Shown one piece after another: positions 25,080 through 37,699 of a stretch of DNA of 64,000 bases. Positions within the stretch are counted from its first letter, which is position 1. Every line of letters begins with the position of its first letter. The stretch lies in assembly GCA_948567375.1 (NCBI GenBank), contig OX419759.1, positions 55,828,593 through 55,892,592 on the forward strand. Direction: 5' to 3'. The notes under the pieces were generated by a model. That model was not told where the DNA came from. It saw nothing but the letters and a program-made list of their open reading frames with translations, and ran no database searches. The stretch is from Lunularia cruciata (lineage: Eukaryota > Streptophyta > Marchantiopsida > Lunulariales > Lunulariaceae). The translations under genes were made by a program, and so were the position numbers.

Positions 25080-25877
25080 TACCAAACTAGATACCCCAAT
25101 AAAACAATAGAACATGCATGCACCAATGGAAGATTGCTGGTCTAATCTATCCCTACGATCTTGGAAGCAAGATCATTCTTCATTATCACTATCCAACCAC
25201 TGTAAGGACTATGAGCGCATGAGTACATATGATACTAACATCCAAAATCAAGATCCACATATCCTTATAACAATCTACACTATAGTGACAGAAAGAATCT
25301 CACATTTTGAGTCTCCTCCTTACTACTACTTCTATTCTTTCTCATCTTACAGACAATTAAGCAGCATTTGTTTCGTCAAGCTCTGCTGTATCCTTCCATA
25401 GAGTAAGGTAGTAACAAGATAGGTAAACAATTGAGTAAAAGAAGTGCCTTATATTTGTCCTCCATCTTCATACCGATGCTTGAAAGCTTGTACCAACTCT
25501 TCTTGAAATTATTCAAATGCTCTACCATGGTGATTCCTTCTTTATTCTCAATGTGTAGAGCTGTTGCTTAAGGTACAATCTTTGGAGTGGCTTTGTCAAT
25601 TACAAACTCCCAAGATTCCACCAATGTTGAAGGATAGCGCGTTCACTCATTATATCATACAGCACTTCATTAGTAAGTATTGATGGGATGATCTTCATCG
25701 TCCTCAGACTGATCTCCTCCCGATTGTCATCAATCTTACCCATAGGCTTTTGCTCCAAAGCCCTATGCAGCTCTTGTTGAATGAGTAAGTCATCACTTTC
25801 ACCTGCTATAGTCCAAAATTATTCTTGCTATCAAACTTCTCCGTCTTAAATCCTGCATTTGAGAGTTTGAGTACCAT
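25080..25877 (-). pseudogene. Ty1/copia gag-protease remnant
   Basis: The minus strand from ATG 25877 reads MVLKLSNAGFKTEKFDSKNN, then broken frames with LIQQELHKALEQKPMGKIDD, VEHLNNFKKSWYKL, TLLYG and SSKEE. These are, in order, the landmarks of the copia Gag (UBN2-type) domain. Lower down (about 25270-25200) a decayed W-I-L-D...G-C-x-Y-H-M, the start of the copia protease region, is followed by LVHACSIV. There are several stops and shifts. The upstream primer-binding site and probable LTR support the assignment and the minus orientation. Reverse transcriptase and integrase of this copy were not found. Confidence 0.75.
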
Positions 25878-25901
25878 TGTTTTCTCCTTCTATCTACTAA
25901 A

Positions 25902-26400
25902 GAGCCCACTTCTGATACAGATTGTTGGAAAAACCAAAAGATAGAACATGCACTCAATTGGAATCATTCCATACACAACATAGTTCACTTTATCATTGAA
26001 GCGACATTCACAAGCAAAAATGGCACTTTTGTTTTGGTCACTTGACATACTTAGGTTCTCTTTTCTAAGTGTACACACATGGCACGAACATGTCTTCAGT
26101 CCTCACTCTGAAAAGAACTCTTTACACCCCTAAATAAATCTTGCCATCTTGTCTATCTATTGAATTAGTCTTGGATCAGTTGAATCTCAGCCCTAAACTA
26201 TAGCCGCTACTAAATTACTACCACCATCGCAGGTCCTTAAAAACCCTAACAATTGCTAGTTCAATTTTCAATCAATCTTGAATCTGAACCTTAATGCATA
26301 TTTACCATTGTAGTTTAGGGTTGTGAAGGAACACTGAAGAACTCTAACCACCATTATCTGCTTGTAAGGGAAACCCCAAAGTTTCTATTACTCACTATTT
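25902..26400 (-). mobile_element. Probable 5' LTR and primer-binding site of the copia remnant
   Basis: On the minus strand CTGTATCAGAAGTGGGCTC (25920-25902) sits just before gag, where TGGTATCAGAGC, the initiator-Met tRNA complement of copia elements, is expected. The LTR boundary would be TGTTGG at 25923. The far end near 26400 is a guess; no second LTR copy was found. Confidence 0.5.
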
Positions 26401-26580
26401 CCTATTTCCAGTCAGGGAATCTGTTATTTTAACAGATTCACTTACTTTAGCGAATCATACTCAGCAATTTATCTGATGCTAAAGTCAGTGAATCGGCATT
26501 TTATAAGTAGAGAACCGGTAATTGATCTCTACATTTTATTCAGTAATTAAGCGTTGAGGAGGAACACCGTCGACCAGATC

Positions 26581-27463
26581 GGTCACCCATGCAAAAAGAG
26601 GGAATCTCTGCAAGTTGAAAATCATGGTATCTTTTCAAGGACATCGTTATTCAATCCCGGAAGTTCTTTGACCTGGCAGTGGTGGTGAAAGAAAAGGCCA
26701 CCTATGGCCCTGGATCCAACGGATCCGCTGGTTATACTAGCAGCCCGCTTATTTCTCCAACGCTCCATGGCTGGAAACTCTTTCTGACTAGACCGATATT
26801 CTGGAAACATGTGTTGTGAATTTCAGCTGGCCTGAGGGTAACCCCAGTTTCTGCAAACCTTTGGATGAGCTATGGGGCAAGCTGAGGGGCACTGGGGTGG
26901 AAATATTCGGAGCTCTTGCTCTGCATGTGAGTCTCGAGCATTCAACATTTTCCAAAGAAATTCAGAAGTTTCGACGGTCATGGAAGTTCCTGGCGACCGA
27001 GCTACCCGATGTGTCTTCAATCTGATCTAACCGTTAGATCAGGATCTCATGTAGATCCCAACGTTAGGACCTTGTTGAGGGCGGATCTTCAGGGTCCGCA
27101 AAGGAAGCAGATAGGTTGCAGATAGCAGATAGGTTTCTCTCGTTGTGAGCTCGAGAACTGTGGTAATCAACGTTGGGGATAATCTTGAGGCCCTGGGCAA
27201 CGGGAAGTTCAAGACCGTAGAGCACCGTGTTCTAGTGAGCGAAGAAGCCTATCAATTGTTGGCCATATATGCGATGACTGCAAAATCTTCAAGAAACCAT
27301 CGACGCTGCGTCCGATCTTGTCGATGGCGATAGATACGAGCCAATCACGTATGATGAATACATGCGAGAAAGCATATATCATGCGTATTGGGGAAAGCAT
27401 GCGTATAGTCGGCAAGAACTCCTTCGATTTCGCTCGTCGAGGGATCGAATGACAGGTAACTAG
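26581..27463 (+). pseudogene. 2-oxoglutarate/Fe(II) dioxygenase (DOXC type), frameshifted
   Basis: The family oxidises small molecules (hormones, flavonoids, alkaloids) using a His-x-Asp...His iron site. Seen in order: LQVENHGI (26608), FFDLAVVVKEKATYGPGSNG, APWLETLSD, then a stop, SWPEGNPSFCKPLDELWGKL, LEHSTFSKEI (about 26935), then a frame change to GSHVDPN (iron ligands His 27048 and Asp), TVVINVGDNLEALGNGKF and KTVEHRV (second iron His 27222), and after another shift a C-terminal DGDRYEPITYDEYMRE ending at TAG 27461. At least four breaks (stop near 26788, shifts near 26960, 27090 and 27285) and loss of the first exon make it non-functional. The body appears intron-less, so it could be a processed or intron-poor copy. 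It lies on the opposite strand to the neighbouring copia LTR. Confidence 0.85.
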
Positions 27464-30400
27464 ACATTCGATATCACCTTTAGAGTAATAAAATGAGAAT
27501 GTAGAACTTTGATGAATATCAATAGCAATTAACCCCCGATACCGTGGTTCGTAGCCACGTGCTAGTTCCGTTTCATCAATAGACTCCTGATATTTATGAA
27601 GATATTCGAAGGCAATGTTTGTCGAGAATTACTCTGATAGGATTCATTTCTTCCAAAAAGACCAAAATGTGCAGTATTCTGGTTCAAATTGTAGTGTTGG
27701 CGATACAGAGGACGAAAATGACATCTGCCCACATCGTTTAACCGTGTGTCGAAAGATCAGTACATGAAGAAATGTATAACCAATGTTCATGATGAGATGG
27801 TTCACGTGTGAGAATCTTCCAGGAGAAAAGGCTTTGGAATCTGACGCTTGTTGTCAGCAGAAATAATGGTGATCAAACAGCGGATTACTTTGAATTCGTT
27901 TATCCTCTCTAATAAACTTTCAGCAGAACTGGCTACCAAGACCATGACACCCATCTCGTGTACACAGAGAAGGATGGTATGCTATAAAAAGGTTTGTAAT
28001 CTGCTTATTTCATGTCACAATTGATCTCTCCGGGCCAAGTCATATTGAAGGTGACATGAGATTGACGAGATGCATTCTCTACAGAGGGTTGCTGACCTGG
28101 ATTGGATCCACGTAGTCAATCAATAATATCTTACACAAACGATTCTGCAAAGGGGCTTCGTTACAAAGCTCTGCACTTTCCCGTCGTGGACTATCGAGAA
28201 GCATTACCAATTATCAATCATTACCGATGCAATGATAGTACTTGCAAGGGATAGAAAACTCTGCGGTTCTATAATATATTCACGTAAATTGACTGTCACC
28301 TAGAGTGCATCCATCCGTATAAACATGTGGAGGCCCATGATTGAGGAGAAAATTTTGGTAACAAAATTCAACTGCATCGATTCTTCAATAACCTGCAAAT
28401 TTTTGACAGTTTTATGTAAGTTTACTTTTCTTTCTATGAATTAAATAAATATAAATATCAAAAAGTACCAATTTTATTAGATTGGATAGTATTTAGATAT
28501 GGTGACTTTGTGAATTTTGGGGATTTCTTTGGAGAAGCATGCAGTTAAGTTGTAGTAGGCCATTTAGGCTACCATGTTTTAGAGTTGACCATCTTGGGAA
28601 ATATTATCAAATTAAGAGGAAAATAATTTATGCATAATATATCCCCCGGCTAGACTCATGGCTATGCTGAAATCGCATTAGCCACGTTAGATTAATACTT
28701 TGCTATAGAGAACTCTAGATAATATCAAACCTACCATTTGTCTCAAGCTCGTGCATCCGCTTTCTAATACTCTTAGTATGCTCTGAGGACTCAAACTGAT
28801 CTTAGATTATAATTATATCCATCTAATATATTTCTCAATAGTCTCAATACGTTTTAAGGCTATCATAATACTCGACTTTGATATCACTTACTATTCTCAT
28901 GAACTTTCAAATTTTCCTGAGCTAGTATTTCCTACAAATCAAATGAATGTACCGTAGCCGATAAAATTTTGCTTCTTAGAAGTAGTGGATTATTGAAAAA
29001 AGTAAGCCAGTATTTCTTTATGAAATTATCCGAATGAAGTAAGAATTTCAGTTGGTATTATTTGCGTACTAATCGTTATTAATCCATTACTATATATTAT
29101 AGCACAATCCCGATGTTTATATCGGAAAAAAGATAAACGAGCAATTGTATTAGTTGAGCGTTTATTGGATAAGTTGAAGAATAATTTTAAATCTATTTTA
29201 GTACGAACATCAATAACAATTCTCATGATGAATTTTATGAATAAAAATTAAAACAATTCGGTGTAAAAATTCATGTATAATTTAAAAATTTTATATGACT
29301 GTATATAATTACTTATAATTTTTAGTGTGCTCTCTCTCCTATAGTGATTATAAATTTTACACGGTTCCTAATTTAAAATTTTGAAGACTCATAAATAAAT
29401 TTTGATTGTTATTTCATTTCAATTTGATATGTATGGAGTTTATACAATTGATATTCGTAACCATAGATATCCTAAGCTCGTAGTAAACACTTGTGAAACA
29501 CGCTTATAATGCTTCACTCATCCATATAACCAGTTTATAAGAGGTAAAGTGTTGTCGAACTTCTTTGGATTCATGTTGTGTGACCAAGGTTTGTAAAAAG
29601 ATAAGATATTGCTGACAGTCTATGTCGCGGTTCTTCCTATTCAAGTACCTCATGACTATGGTCGTTGATTTGACCTTCTATGGCGCAGCTCCTGTCAGTA
29701 TGGTAACCTAATGGATCACCCTCGTCTTTTGATTTGATAGCGTGGTTCCTCTGAGAGACATAGGATGTCACCGAATGAGATCTCGTTCGCAAGTATGGAC
29801 CTCTCCTTAGCGATTTGCGATGCTTGCAATCGTATTTTATCCATAGGACGTCAAATCAGCCACAAGGCCACAGGATGGACGGTGCCAGAAAACCTTCCCA
29901 TGGGATATCACGGTCAATCACTCGTTCTGATATGAAATTGAATACCTGTGCAATGGTGTTTTCTAATAGTTCTTTTCTGCCAATTTCTTCGGTTGCTATC
30001 CCACATGACAGTTTCTTTACTGACAATTGCCACTGAAGAAGCCTATTCCGTTTGAGTTCATGTAGAGTTAGTAGTTGTGACAAATACATTTTGTAGAGTT
30101 AAATTTCCAGACTTTTACATCTTCTTACTACTGCTAAGAAACCATATGTCAGGAAACCTGGATGGAATACTTTATGTCCTTACATAGCGCTTGAGTGTTT
30201 CCCTCCTTAGATTCCCTGACTTGTTTGGAGAAACGAATATACAAACTATCACTATTCTTGCAAATATAATTTGATCCATAATTGACATCAGTAGTAGATC
30301 GGAAATCTTTAAATGCAGTGCTATGTTGAGCCCGCTGACAGTGGAACGAATTGTGCATTATATTTCTTTTCAAAAACACGAGTGGCTAAAATTATTTTAT

Positions 30401-31734
30401 AGTCGACAGGGTTATTGTTCAGTCACTATCTCACAAGTCTAATTCTCAAGTGCATGAGATACACCCTTTCGTCCGAGTCTTTATGGTAGTGCCAAATCCC
30501 GTATGTAGCATGCTCATGGTCCGCTAATTGAGCTATAGATAACATGGGCTGTATGTGAGACATCTTATATCTCGTAGTCCTTGGTAGGATGGTCATGACA
30601 TTCTTTCCAACTTTACACATTCGAATTTGACTTCGAAGCACTATTGGGAATAAATCTCACTTTAGCATACCTGAAAACGCGGATTGCCTCATTTCTGTTG
30701 ATATGGAAGGACTGTATCAAATCGTGAGTTGCGGGTGGACTTCTGCAGAAGGACCTGCAGTAAGCGAGTGACCTACTAATTGACGCTCTAATCAGAAAGC
30801 CGAGACTTCCGTTAAACGACAAATATTGATCGACTGCATTTCACCAGTTCAAGGTGAACGTCGAGGCAGGAGATCACTTTCTGCATGTTCTAAGGGTTGA
30901 CATGGAATAAGGAAGAAGGCGACTGCATGGAATAGGGGCCAATAAGAAATCGTCTTGAATGCTTTTATGCTAAGGAGGAGAAATCAATTTCTGGGATCCA
31001 TGCCTCCGCAGTGATTCTTCTTTTGTTCTCGGTAAACGCTGGTTTCATAAGCGTTCCAAAGGACAACAGCAAAGCAATTTCCTCTGGTCGTGTTTCTTAC
31101 AGTACTATTTTAATTGTTTATCATGTTAGTCGGAGCGCAGAGGACTTTGTCTATACTGTGTGTGTTCTCCAAATCTAGCCGTAGTGGGGCCGTTGGCTCA
31201 ATGGGGAAACTCGGGAGGTTTAGAACTACGTATTAGTGAAAGATGCCTTTAATCGTGCCATTCATGATAATATTGACACTTTAAACTTTGACTTCATTCA
31301 TTGATCAAGTATCAGACGATTGCCCACGTCAGTTGATGCTTCTGGGGCTGAAAACTAGTCATGTGGTGCGTAAGGTTCTAGGGTAACAAAGCCCTCAGGT
31401 GCCGCCGTGCAAAACCAGAGAAATGGGAAGGTCTGCATCATGGCATTGAGCATTGACCTCCATTTTTGCCTTTTCTTGAGGGAGAACCCCCATTGACCCT
31501 ACCGTTCGTTGTCACGTTTATCGTCGTGCAATTTCTTCAGATCCGGTAGTTAAATTAGGGGCTGACTCCAAGTTGGGGGAACCAACTTAGCTAATCTTAT
31601 ATCGCAGTTATGCGCGGTCGGTTTAGAAAAATGGAACTAGTCAGTTGGTTGTCGCCAGGTTATAGTTAGCTGTTTGACTGCAGGTGATCACATTCGATTA
31701 ACCAATTAACTTTAGGGCAACTTGTTTCAAGCCA
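27464..31734. other. Gene-poor stretch with AT-rich core
   Basis: No gene recognised. 28400-29500 is strongly AT-rich. At 29026-29226 both strands are open for about 65 codons; the plus-strand reading (VRISVGIICVLIVINP, then RKKDKR) looks like a membrane segment plus basic stretch but matches nothing I know. Minus-strand frames near 29856-30089 and 30426-30822 are also unrecognised. Confidence 0.45.
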
Positions 31735-31779
31735 GATGGGGTCTTCCCATCCTTCGTGTTTTCTACGCGGTCGCCCTTT
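31735..31779 (+). mobile_element. Retroelement tail, 5'-truncated
   Basis: Begins at GATGGGGTCTTCCCATCC and ends CGCGGTCGCCCTTT, matching the last 45 bp of copy A's tail. The insertion starts at the second hairpin of the tail. Confidence 0.85.
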
Positions 31780-34080
31780 ACTCGACAGCGCAAAGCTTCA
31801 TTCGAAACCTCTGTGTCGCATTAGCAAACGCGCTTCAGTCCAATATGGAAGGTTTGCAATCTCCTGTATTCTAGCCCTATAGCAATTAGTCCACATTCGA
31901 AACACAAGTCAAAGAAGTGGTGACGAAACTATATACGTACAGCTAATGATGTCAAGTTACTAGCCCATCCTTGCAAAACATAGCAAAACAGAATAAAAAG
32001 TTGTGACGTTTTTTGCAGCTTCATCTTTTTTCCAAGATTGCGACATATAGTCGTGACAACTTTAGACCTGTTTCTGTTAACGTCATCCTTAAGCCAATCG
32101 CGCAGCTATACGGATTGCCTACTCGATCCCAGTAGTTTAATGCGCAGTAGACCCACCAACGTGCTGGATAAGGGGGACAAAATACAGATAATATACTTTG
32201 TTTACGTACAGTTGTGACAGCTCATCGAAGATCTTTGCAGGTTATCGAACACCTCTGCAAGAGATTTTCAATGTCTTCAAATCTTAGATACGGGACTTGC
32301 GAAGTTAACACTAAAAGGCTGCGAGAGTGAAAAAGATGTCGAATGCAGGAATGTTCACAGTTAATGCTCAAAATCACCATGTTGTATGTCTATCGTCATT
32401 TTTAGTAATGCTAGAACAGTCCTAACGCTTGCTGACCGATACATATCTGCACGAGGGCACACAAGGGATTCGCGAACTCGCGTAGGAATTGAAGCTGAAC
32501 TTTATACCTTGAAGATGCGTGCCGAAAGGCTTGCAGTTCGTCGTTTATGTAGATCATTGGCAGGGCTTTCAATGAGACAGGGAGGGAGGTCAGAAACACT
32601 CCCTAGATGTTCGGCGATAGGTTTGCGTTAGGACAACCGGATGTACTTCAATGCACAAGGGTTACATTGTTGGGAGTGTACTATGCAGCATGGGCTCAAT
32701 AGCCGTCTATCTGCTATGTCCGCCTTAATGACATGGTCTGTGGGGCACAACCGGACAAAAGAGTCCAGGCACAATGATTCCCGAGTTTCTCACCAATCGG
32801 ATTTACTCCACAGTTTTTGCCCACTAGCCTTTTCTCTCCACGTATTAACCCTCTGGTACTTGGCTGAAAGATGTGTACCTTCGGGAACCCTGAGAGCTAA
32901 TTCAAGGCTACCCGGCGCTCTCTCTCCACATTGCAGCGGTAAATCCTCTCTACGAACGGAGAAATGTGGATTGTGGAAAACCCGAGGATATATCTATATT
33001 TGCATGCCCAAACTTCCGTATCAAGCCGCAGATTGATGTGCGGCCGCTCTCCTAGAATAGAAAGTCTGTACAAAAGGCAGAGAACCGACCACAACCTTCG
33101 ATTAGCTGAACACTGTGCAGTGTAGTTCCAAACATCCCGTGCAATTAGCGATTCATGAGTATTCTACAACTTGACTTCCGGGTGAGGGATAGGCGCTCCT
33201 TAAGGGCATCGTATAAAAAGCACGACCCCCCGAATTCTTTCATATGATTGCTGCGACGAAGGCCAATAGAAACAAAATATCGTAGAAATCAGTGGGGAAA
33301 ATGGCATTGGCCAAAATGGTCCGAGTGTTGATTTTCTAGTGATCCCAGAGGTGGCAGCTATGAGAGTGCATATCCTTACAGAAAGATCTCTTCGAATCTG
33401 AGGAAAGCATCCTCATCATGATGTTCCTGTCTTTGTGAGCAAAGGTCGGGAGTTCGCAAAATGGAGATAGTTGTATCAGAATCTGTAAAAAGCCTCCAAT
33501 CATGATGGCCCTGAGGTCTAATGAAACTTGAAGATACAACAGACACTATCTGTCGAAAAGTTAACCAGGACGGGTTTTTATTGTATAGAATGTACAACGT
33601 CCGAGTGCTCATGATCTCTCCCTAAAGTTACCTTTATCTTGTTCCTAATGGGATTTCACTCGCAGGCACTTTCTACTTGTAGGTAACAAGGGAGTTAGAA
33701 TCACTGCACACTCCAGTGGGTCTCCAGCCTCCTTCCTTGGAATGTGAAGAACAGCAGGGTGAGCTTCTAAGCTATCACTTCTGGATTTGCATAAGCTACA
33801 TTAGAGCTTGGGGCCTATTCGGTTATCTTCGTCACCTTCCTAATGGGGTTACGCACAATCAGCGTGAGGGAGGCTGATGTCTTGCGCTTCGTTTGAGCAG
33901 GGCAGTAGAATTGTACTACTTCTAACTTCACTGCTCCTACAACTAGTACTACAAAGTTACAACGGAAGGGCAAACCAGTGAACTGCTCAAAACTTGTCTG
34001 CCAGGCTTTCTTCATTAACTAATGTACATGCAATCCAAGAGGGGCTCATGTGTGTGGAGAAATTTATAGTAAAGTACCTA
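31780..34080. other. Intergenic between retroelement tail and USP gene
   Basis: No gene recognised. Open frames at 32386-32631 and 32641-33036 (+) and 33336-33612 (-) show no family signature or splice context. The part next to 34124 should hold the 3' UTR of the USP gene. Confidence 0.45.
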
Positions 34081-34123
34081 CCGTTATCTAGTTTCTAGTG
34101 AGACGAGTTAACCCTCTCCAAAT

Positions 34124-36570
34124 TCAAGCTAGAAGCCAAAAGTTCTTCTGCCATTGACTGTTGATGAGGTAACCACCGAGCCGCCTGCTCTTCTTCCTCA
34201 CGGCCAATGTCAGGCAATCCGAGTTGTTTATACAATATTCGGCCAAACTGTCCTTCTTTTTCTTCAGCAATCTGCCAAAATCCCAAAGACACACTACACA
34301 GTTGAGACTATGCAAACACTGACTGGTCACTTTTGAATCACTCTGCTTTGGTATTTGTGAATTTTGTCACCTTTCTCGGATACAGCAAGTTATTCCAGGT
34401 TTCTCGACATCCCAACAATTCTTCTTCTAGATAAGCTTTCCACTCGCCCATCAGTTCTCACTTCCGTCATATTTCAAAAACAACTTCAAGGTACTACAAG
34501 GGTTTGAAGAGAACGCACATGTACCTCCAGAGTACTGACGGCTTCCGTTGGCCCAATACAAGAACCGATGCTTCCAATTTCTTCGCTTGGTCAACAATAG
34601 TGGGGCCCTTGTCTCCTTCCACCACAAGGATCTCCACTTCCACCTAGACATCAGGCATTCAGAAGCATGTCCAGTAGCCTTAGTAACCATTGAGCCAGGA
34701 CGAAGTTCAAAGAGGACTTCCACTTAGGGGCTCGACCCGGCGACATCAACTAGAGTTGATAATTGATGTTAAGAAACAAACAGGCGTTTGAAGATGTATT
34801 CTTACTTCGGGTCTGCACGTTGCCACTGAGGTCTTGAAAGAGTTAGCCAGCTCCCAGCCAGCTACTTCGTTCTTTCTCCTCGTCTCCTCTACAGCCTTGG
34901 CATTGAAGAAGCTGCCTGTAGCAAAAGAATCTCTGGTCAGCCACTCCATTACTTCCCATCGGCCTGTCCAAGCACCCCAGTTCCCCTCTACTATTGCAGG
35001 CTGACATATCAAGAATCGTTTAGCAGCCGTTCTCGGTTAAAATCTGAACTTCCTCCACAGGTCGATTGAGGAAAGTTTCTTCCGATGCTGTTCTGGTCAC
35101 CTATTGAGCATTGAACTAATCTTGCCGATTGGGGGTAACCTCCATCCAGACAGAAACAGCAAAGAGAGAGATTTCGGTTCAGTCAAGCCAAAGAAGAAAT
35201 GTCACCAATCAACCGCAACCGACTTTAAGATAACCAAATCCGACGGCGACGAACGAGATATCATCAAATTGACACAACGCGTTTCTCGCTGGTCGGATCC
35301 AGGCCACAGAGGGAGCCGGAAGAAAAAAGGATTTTAGTCAACTAGTAACACGCACTCTTCTTCCTCGCAATAGGAAGGGGCGGCAACCGGGAACCGCCGT
35401 ACGAGCCAATGCTCTGCACTTCAGAATATTATTTTCGCAGCATTTATTCATCCCTATCGATTTTCTGCCCCCTGAGTCGCAGACATAATTAACTAACTAC
35501 CACCGTGACAACCCGGTGTATAGTAGAGACGGAGCCCGGCATTGCGAGCGAATTCCACTTTCCACCATCGCGCACTTCCAACTCAACAGACCATGAGTTT
35601 AGGCAGACGACTACAATCGAAGCCCTCTTGACAAACCGGTAAAAGACGCTCTGGTTTTCCCGATTGAAGTTTGGAGCGAGAAGCTGGTAGCTACAGTGGG
35701 AGTGTACTTCCTATAATTAAATTATCTCAAGTTATCCCACGAAATGATACCCCTTTTGAGACGAAATTAGCCAGACGGGTCTGCTTCCCTACAATCACTG
35801 GGACAGCATGGTCATCATGGATCAACAACTGCATTGAATGACCGTAGTGTACTCCAACCAGGAATTCGATTTGATCCATCGACCGAAGCACGGGCCCTGG
35901 GGAATCGAAAAGAATACGAGAAAAAGACCTGGCAATTTGGACAGGGACTGATCTTCATGGCCAGATTCTGGCGAGGAATTCGAATTGAGGTAGTGTAAAT
36001 ATACTGTCTTGATAGAAACAGGAGTTTGAAATGAAAGATTGGGTGAATCGAAGAGGCTGGTAGAAATTAATCGAAAATACGGTGGCTATTAACTATCAAT
36101 CTCAAGGTGGGACGAGCATAATAACCCATGAACCACACACAGACATTGAAGAATAAGTGTCTGCACATATTCAAAAGGAGGATATAAAGTGAACATATCT
36201 TACCATGAGAGGAGTAGGAAAGTCGAGGATACGAAGGTGGTTGAACATGGAGGAGAGTGAGCACATCTAGGGGCTGCACCACGTGCGATAGCGCCCATTT
36301 GAGGGCGAGCTTGGACTCCTGGGACTGATCGACCACCACAATGACTCTTTTACACAGGTCCGCGTTACCTCTGCTCGAGTCCGCAACCAAACTCTGTCTC
36401 TCCCCCGACGACCACCCATTGTGGTGATGGTGCGACTGCTGCGAAAGCTGCTTCTTCCTCCCCCTTCTCACCGCCTTCATCCTCCCCCCTTCTCCCTCTG
36501 GTGAATGCGCAGCGAGCTCCCCGCACCATGCCCCTCCTCCCCTTCCCATTCTTTTCCGGGCCTGCATCAT
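34124..36570 (-). CDS. Universal stress protein (USP) domain protein
   Basis: Four exons on the minus strand with GT-AG borders in phase: 36570-36204, 34915-34806, 34643-34525, 34271-34124 (744 nt, 247 aa). The N-terminal ~75 residues are basic and Gly/Ser/His-rich. The USP fold then starts with RVIVVVDQSQESKLALKWAL and LTLLHVQPP, continues CRPE-VEVEILVVEGDKGPTIVDQAKKL, ASVLVLGQRKPSVLWR, and CINNSDCLTLAVRKKS, and ends GGYLINSQWQKNFWLLA. The NFWLLA terminus is typical of the plant subfamily that includes root-hair gene MRH6 (recalled, not searched). The ATP-binding loop G-2x-G-9x-G(S/T) is not seen after VLVLGQ, so nucleotide binding is doubtful. Intron 1 is 1288 bp. Biochemical role unknown. 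Confidence 0.92.
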
Positions 36571-37495
36571 AACTGCTGCTGCTACCGCTGCTCTTCCTCT
36601 ACTTCTTCCTTTTCCTTCTTCTGTGTTTCTCGTTTCTGTGTGTACAATCCTTCCTTTCCTCTGCTGCAGATTTATTTGAGCAATCTGTGCACAGTACAGG
36701 AGAGCTCTGGAGTTTTCCTCCCTTTGACTATTCCCTTCGACGGCGACGACAAACGAGAGTGAATCACTGACTGACTATCCCAGCCCTTATTTCCTTCACC
36801 TTTGGCTGTGGATCTCTGCCATGCAACAATCGGCCTTCTCAACTTCTAAGAGTGGCCTCCTCTGCTGCGAAGAAATCCTTCCTTTAGCAGCCGGGGAGTA
36901 AATTCCTTTTCCTCTCCTCTGACGAGCCACAAATTCTGTGGACTGAGGTGTAGATAGAGCGATGGATAGGTAACAGTTAAGTGTTTGTGCACTGCAAATG
37001 CGCTCGAGTGGACTCGCTTTTGTACTAGTCCCCCGGCTCGCCAAATTCTCCTCCTCCTCCTCTCCTGGTCCTCCTCTACTTCATCACTCAATCTCGGTCA
37101 ATCTCAACAGAGAGCATTATTCCAGTATTGACTGTTGAGATGAGATCATTCAAGAATCCACAGTCTACCGAGAAATCTCACACTCTACAAAAACAACAAC
37201 AGCCGTCCTCACCCGACGCCAGGATTGTCTCCCCTTCTCTCTCAATCTCTCTCTCCCGATTGCTTCGGCCCCAAGAAAAATATCCACAATAACTCAACGT
37301 CGATTTCGCCTCCCAGACGCCGCACTTACGAAACGAAATTCGCTCTCAGCTCTTCTTCTCTCTCATTCTATCTCTCACTCAGATTTTAGCCTCCATTAGA
37401 GTCCTTCGCCCCTTTTCTCTTGTGGAGGATTTCAGAAGGACTCGTCTCGTCCACTGCTGTCTTCTGTCGGACGACAACTCTTCCGCTGGCGACTA
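36571..37495 (-). promoter_or_regulatory. Leader and promoter region of the USP gene
   Basis: Pyrimidine-rich on the plus strand, therefore purine (GA)-rich in the USP transcript direction, with long CT runs at 36590-36650 and 37220-37390. This fits a long GA-rich plant leader. The long minus-strand frames here open only at TTG, so no sizeable ATG-initiated upstream ORF is evident. The transcription start is not determinable. Confidence 0.4.
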
Positions 37496-37649
37496 GTAAT
37501 CATTAACTTACTAAAATGTTACCCAACCTCGGGATGGTAACTCGAAACTCCAGTTACTCTTTATCCCTGCGTCGCGGTCAAAGCAAGGTTACCCCCGGCC
37601 TCCTCGTCGGATCCGGCTGTCACATCACGGCGCTGCGACCCTTGAGTTG

Positions 37650-37664
37650 CCCCCCCCCCCCCCC
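37650..37664. repeat. 15-nt C homopolymer in a C-rich tract
   Basis: C15 followed by ACTCACCCCACTCCCCCCACCCC to about 37690. The run of C-blocks could form an i-motif/G-quadruplex, and it is also a likely place for assembly length error. Confidence 0.9.
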
Positions 37665-37699
37665 ACTCACCCCACTCCCCCCACCCCACAACCCGCCTT

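Noticed and set aside
27022-27042. 9-bp palindrome CTGATCTAA-CCG-TTAGATCAG
   Set aside because: Inside the dioxygenase pseudogene and short; no independent support for function.
31180-31230. GGGGCCGTTGGCTCAATGGGGA... as a tRNA-like gene
   Set aside because: It has some box-A-like character, but no acceptor stem, anticodon arm or box B can be built.
36796-37091. Upstream ORFs of 81-82 codons in the USP leader
   Set aside because: Both open at TTG, not ATG, so they are unlikely to be translated in a plant.
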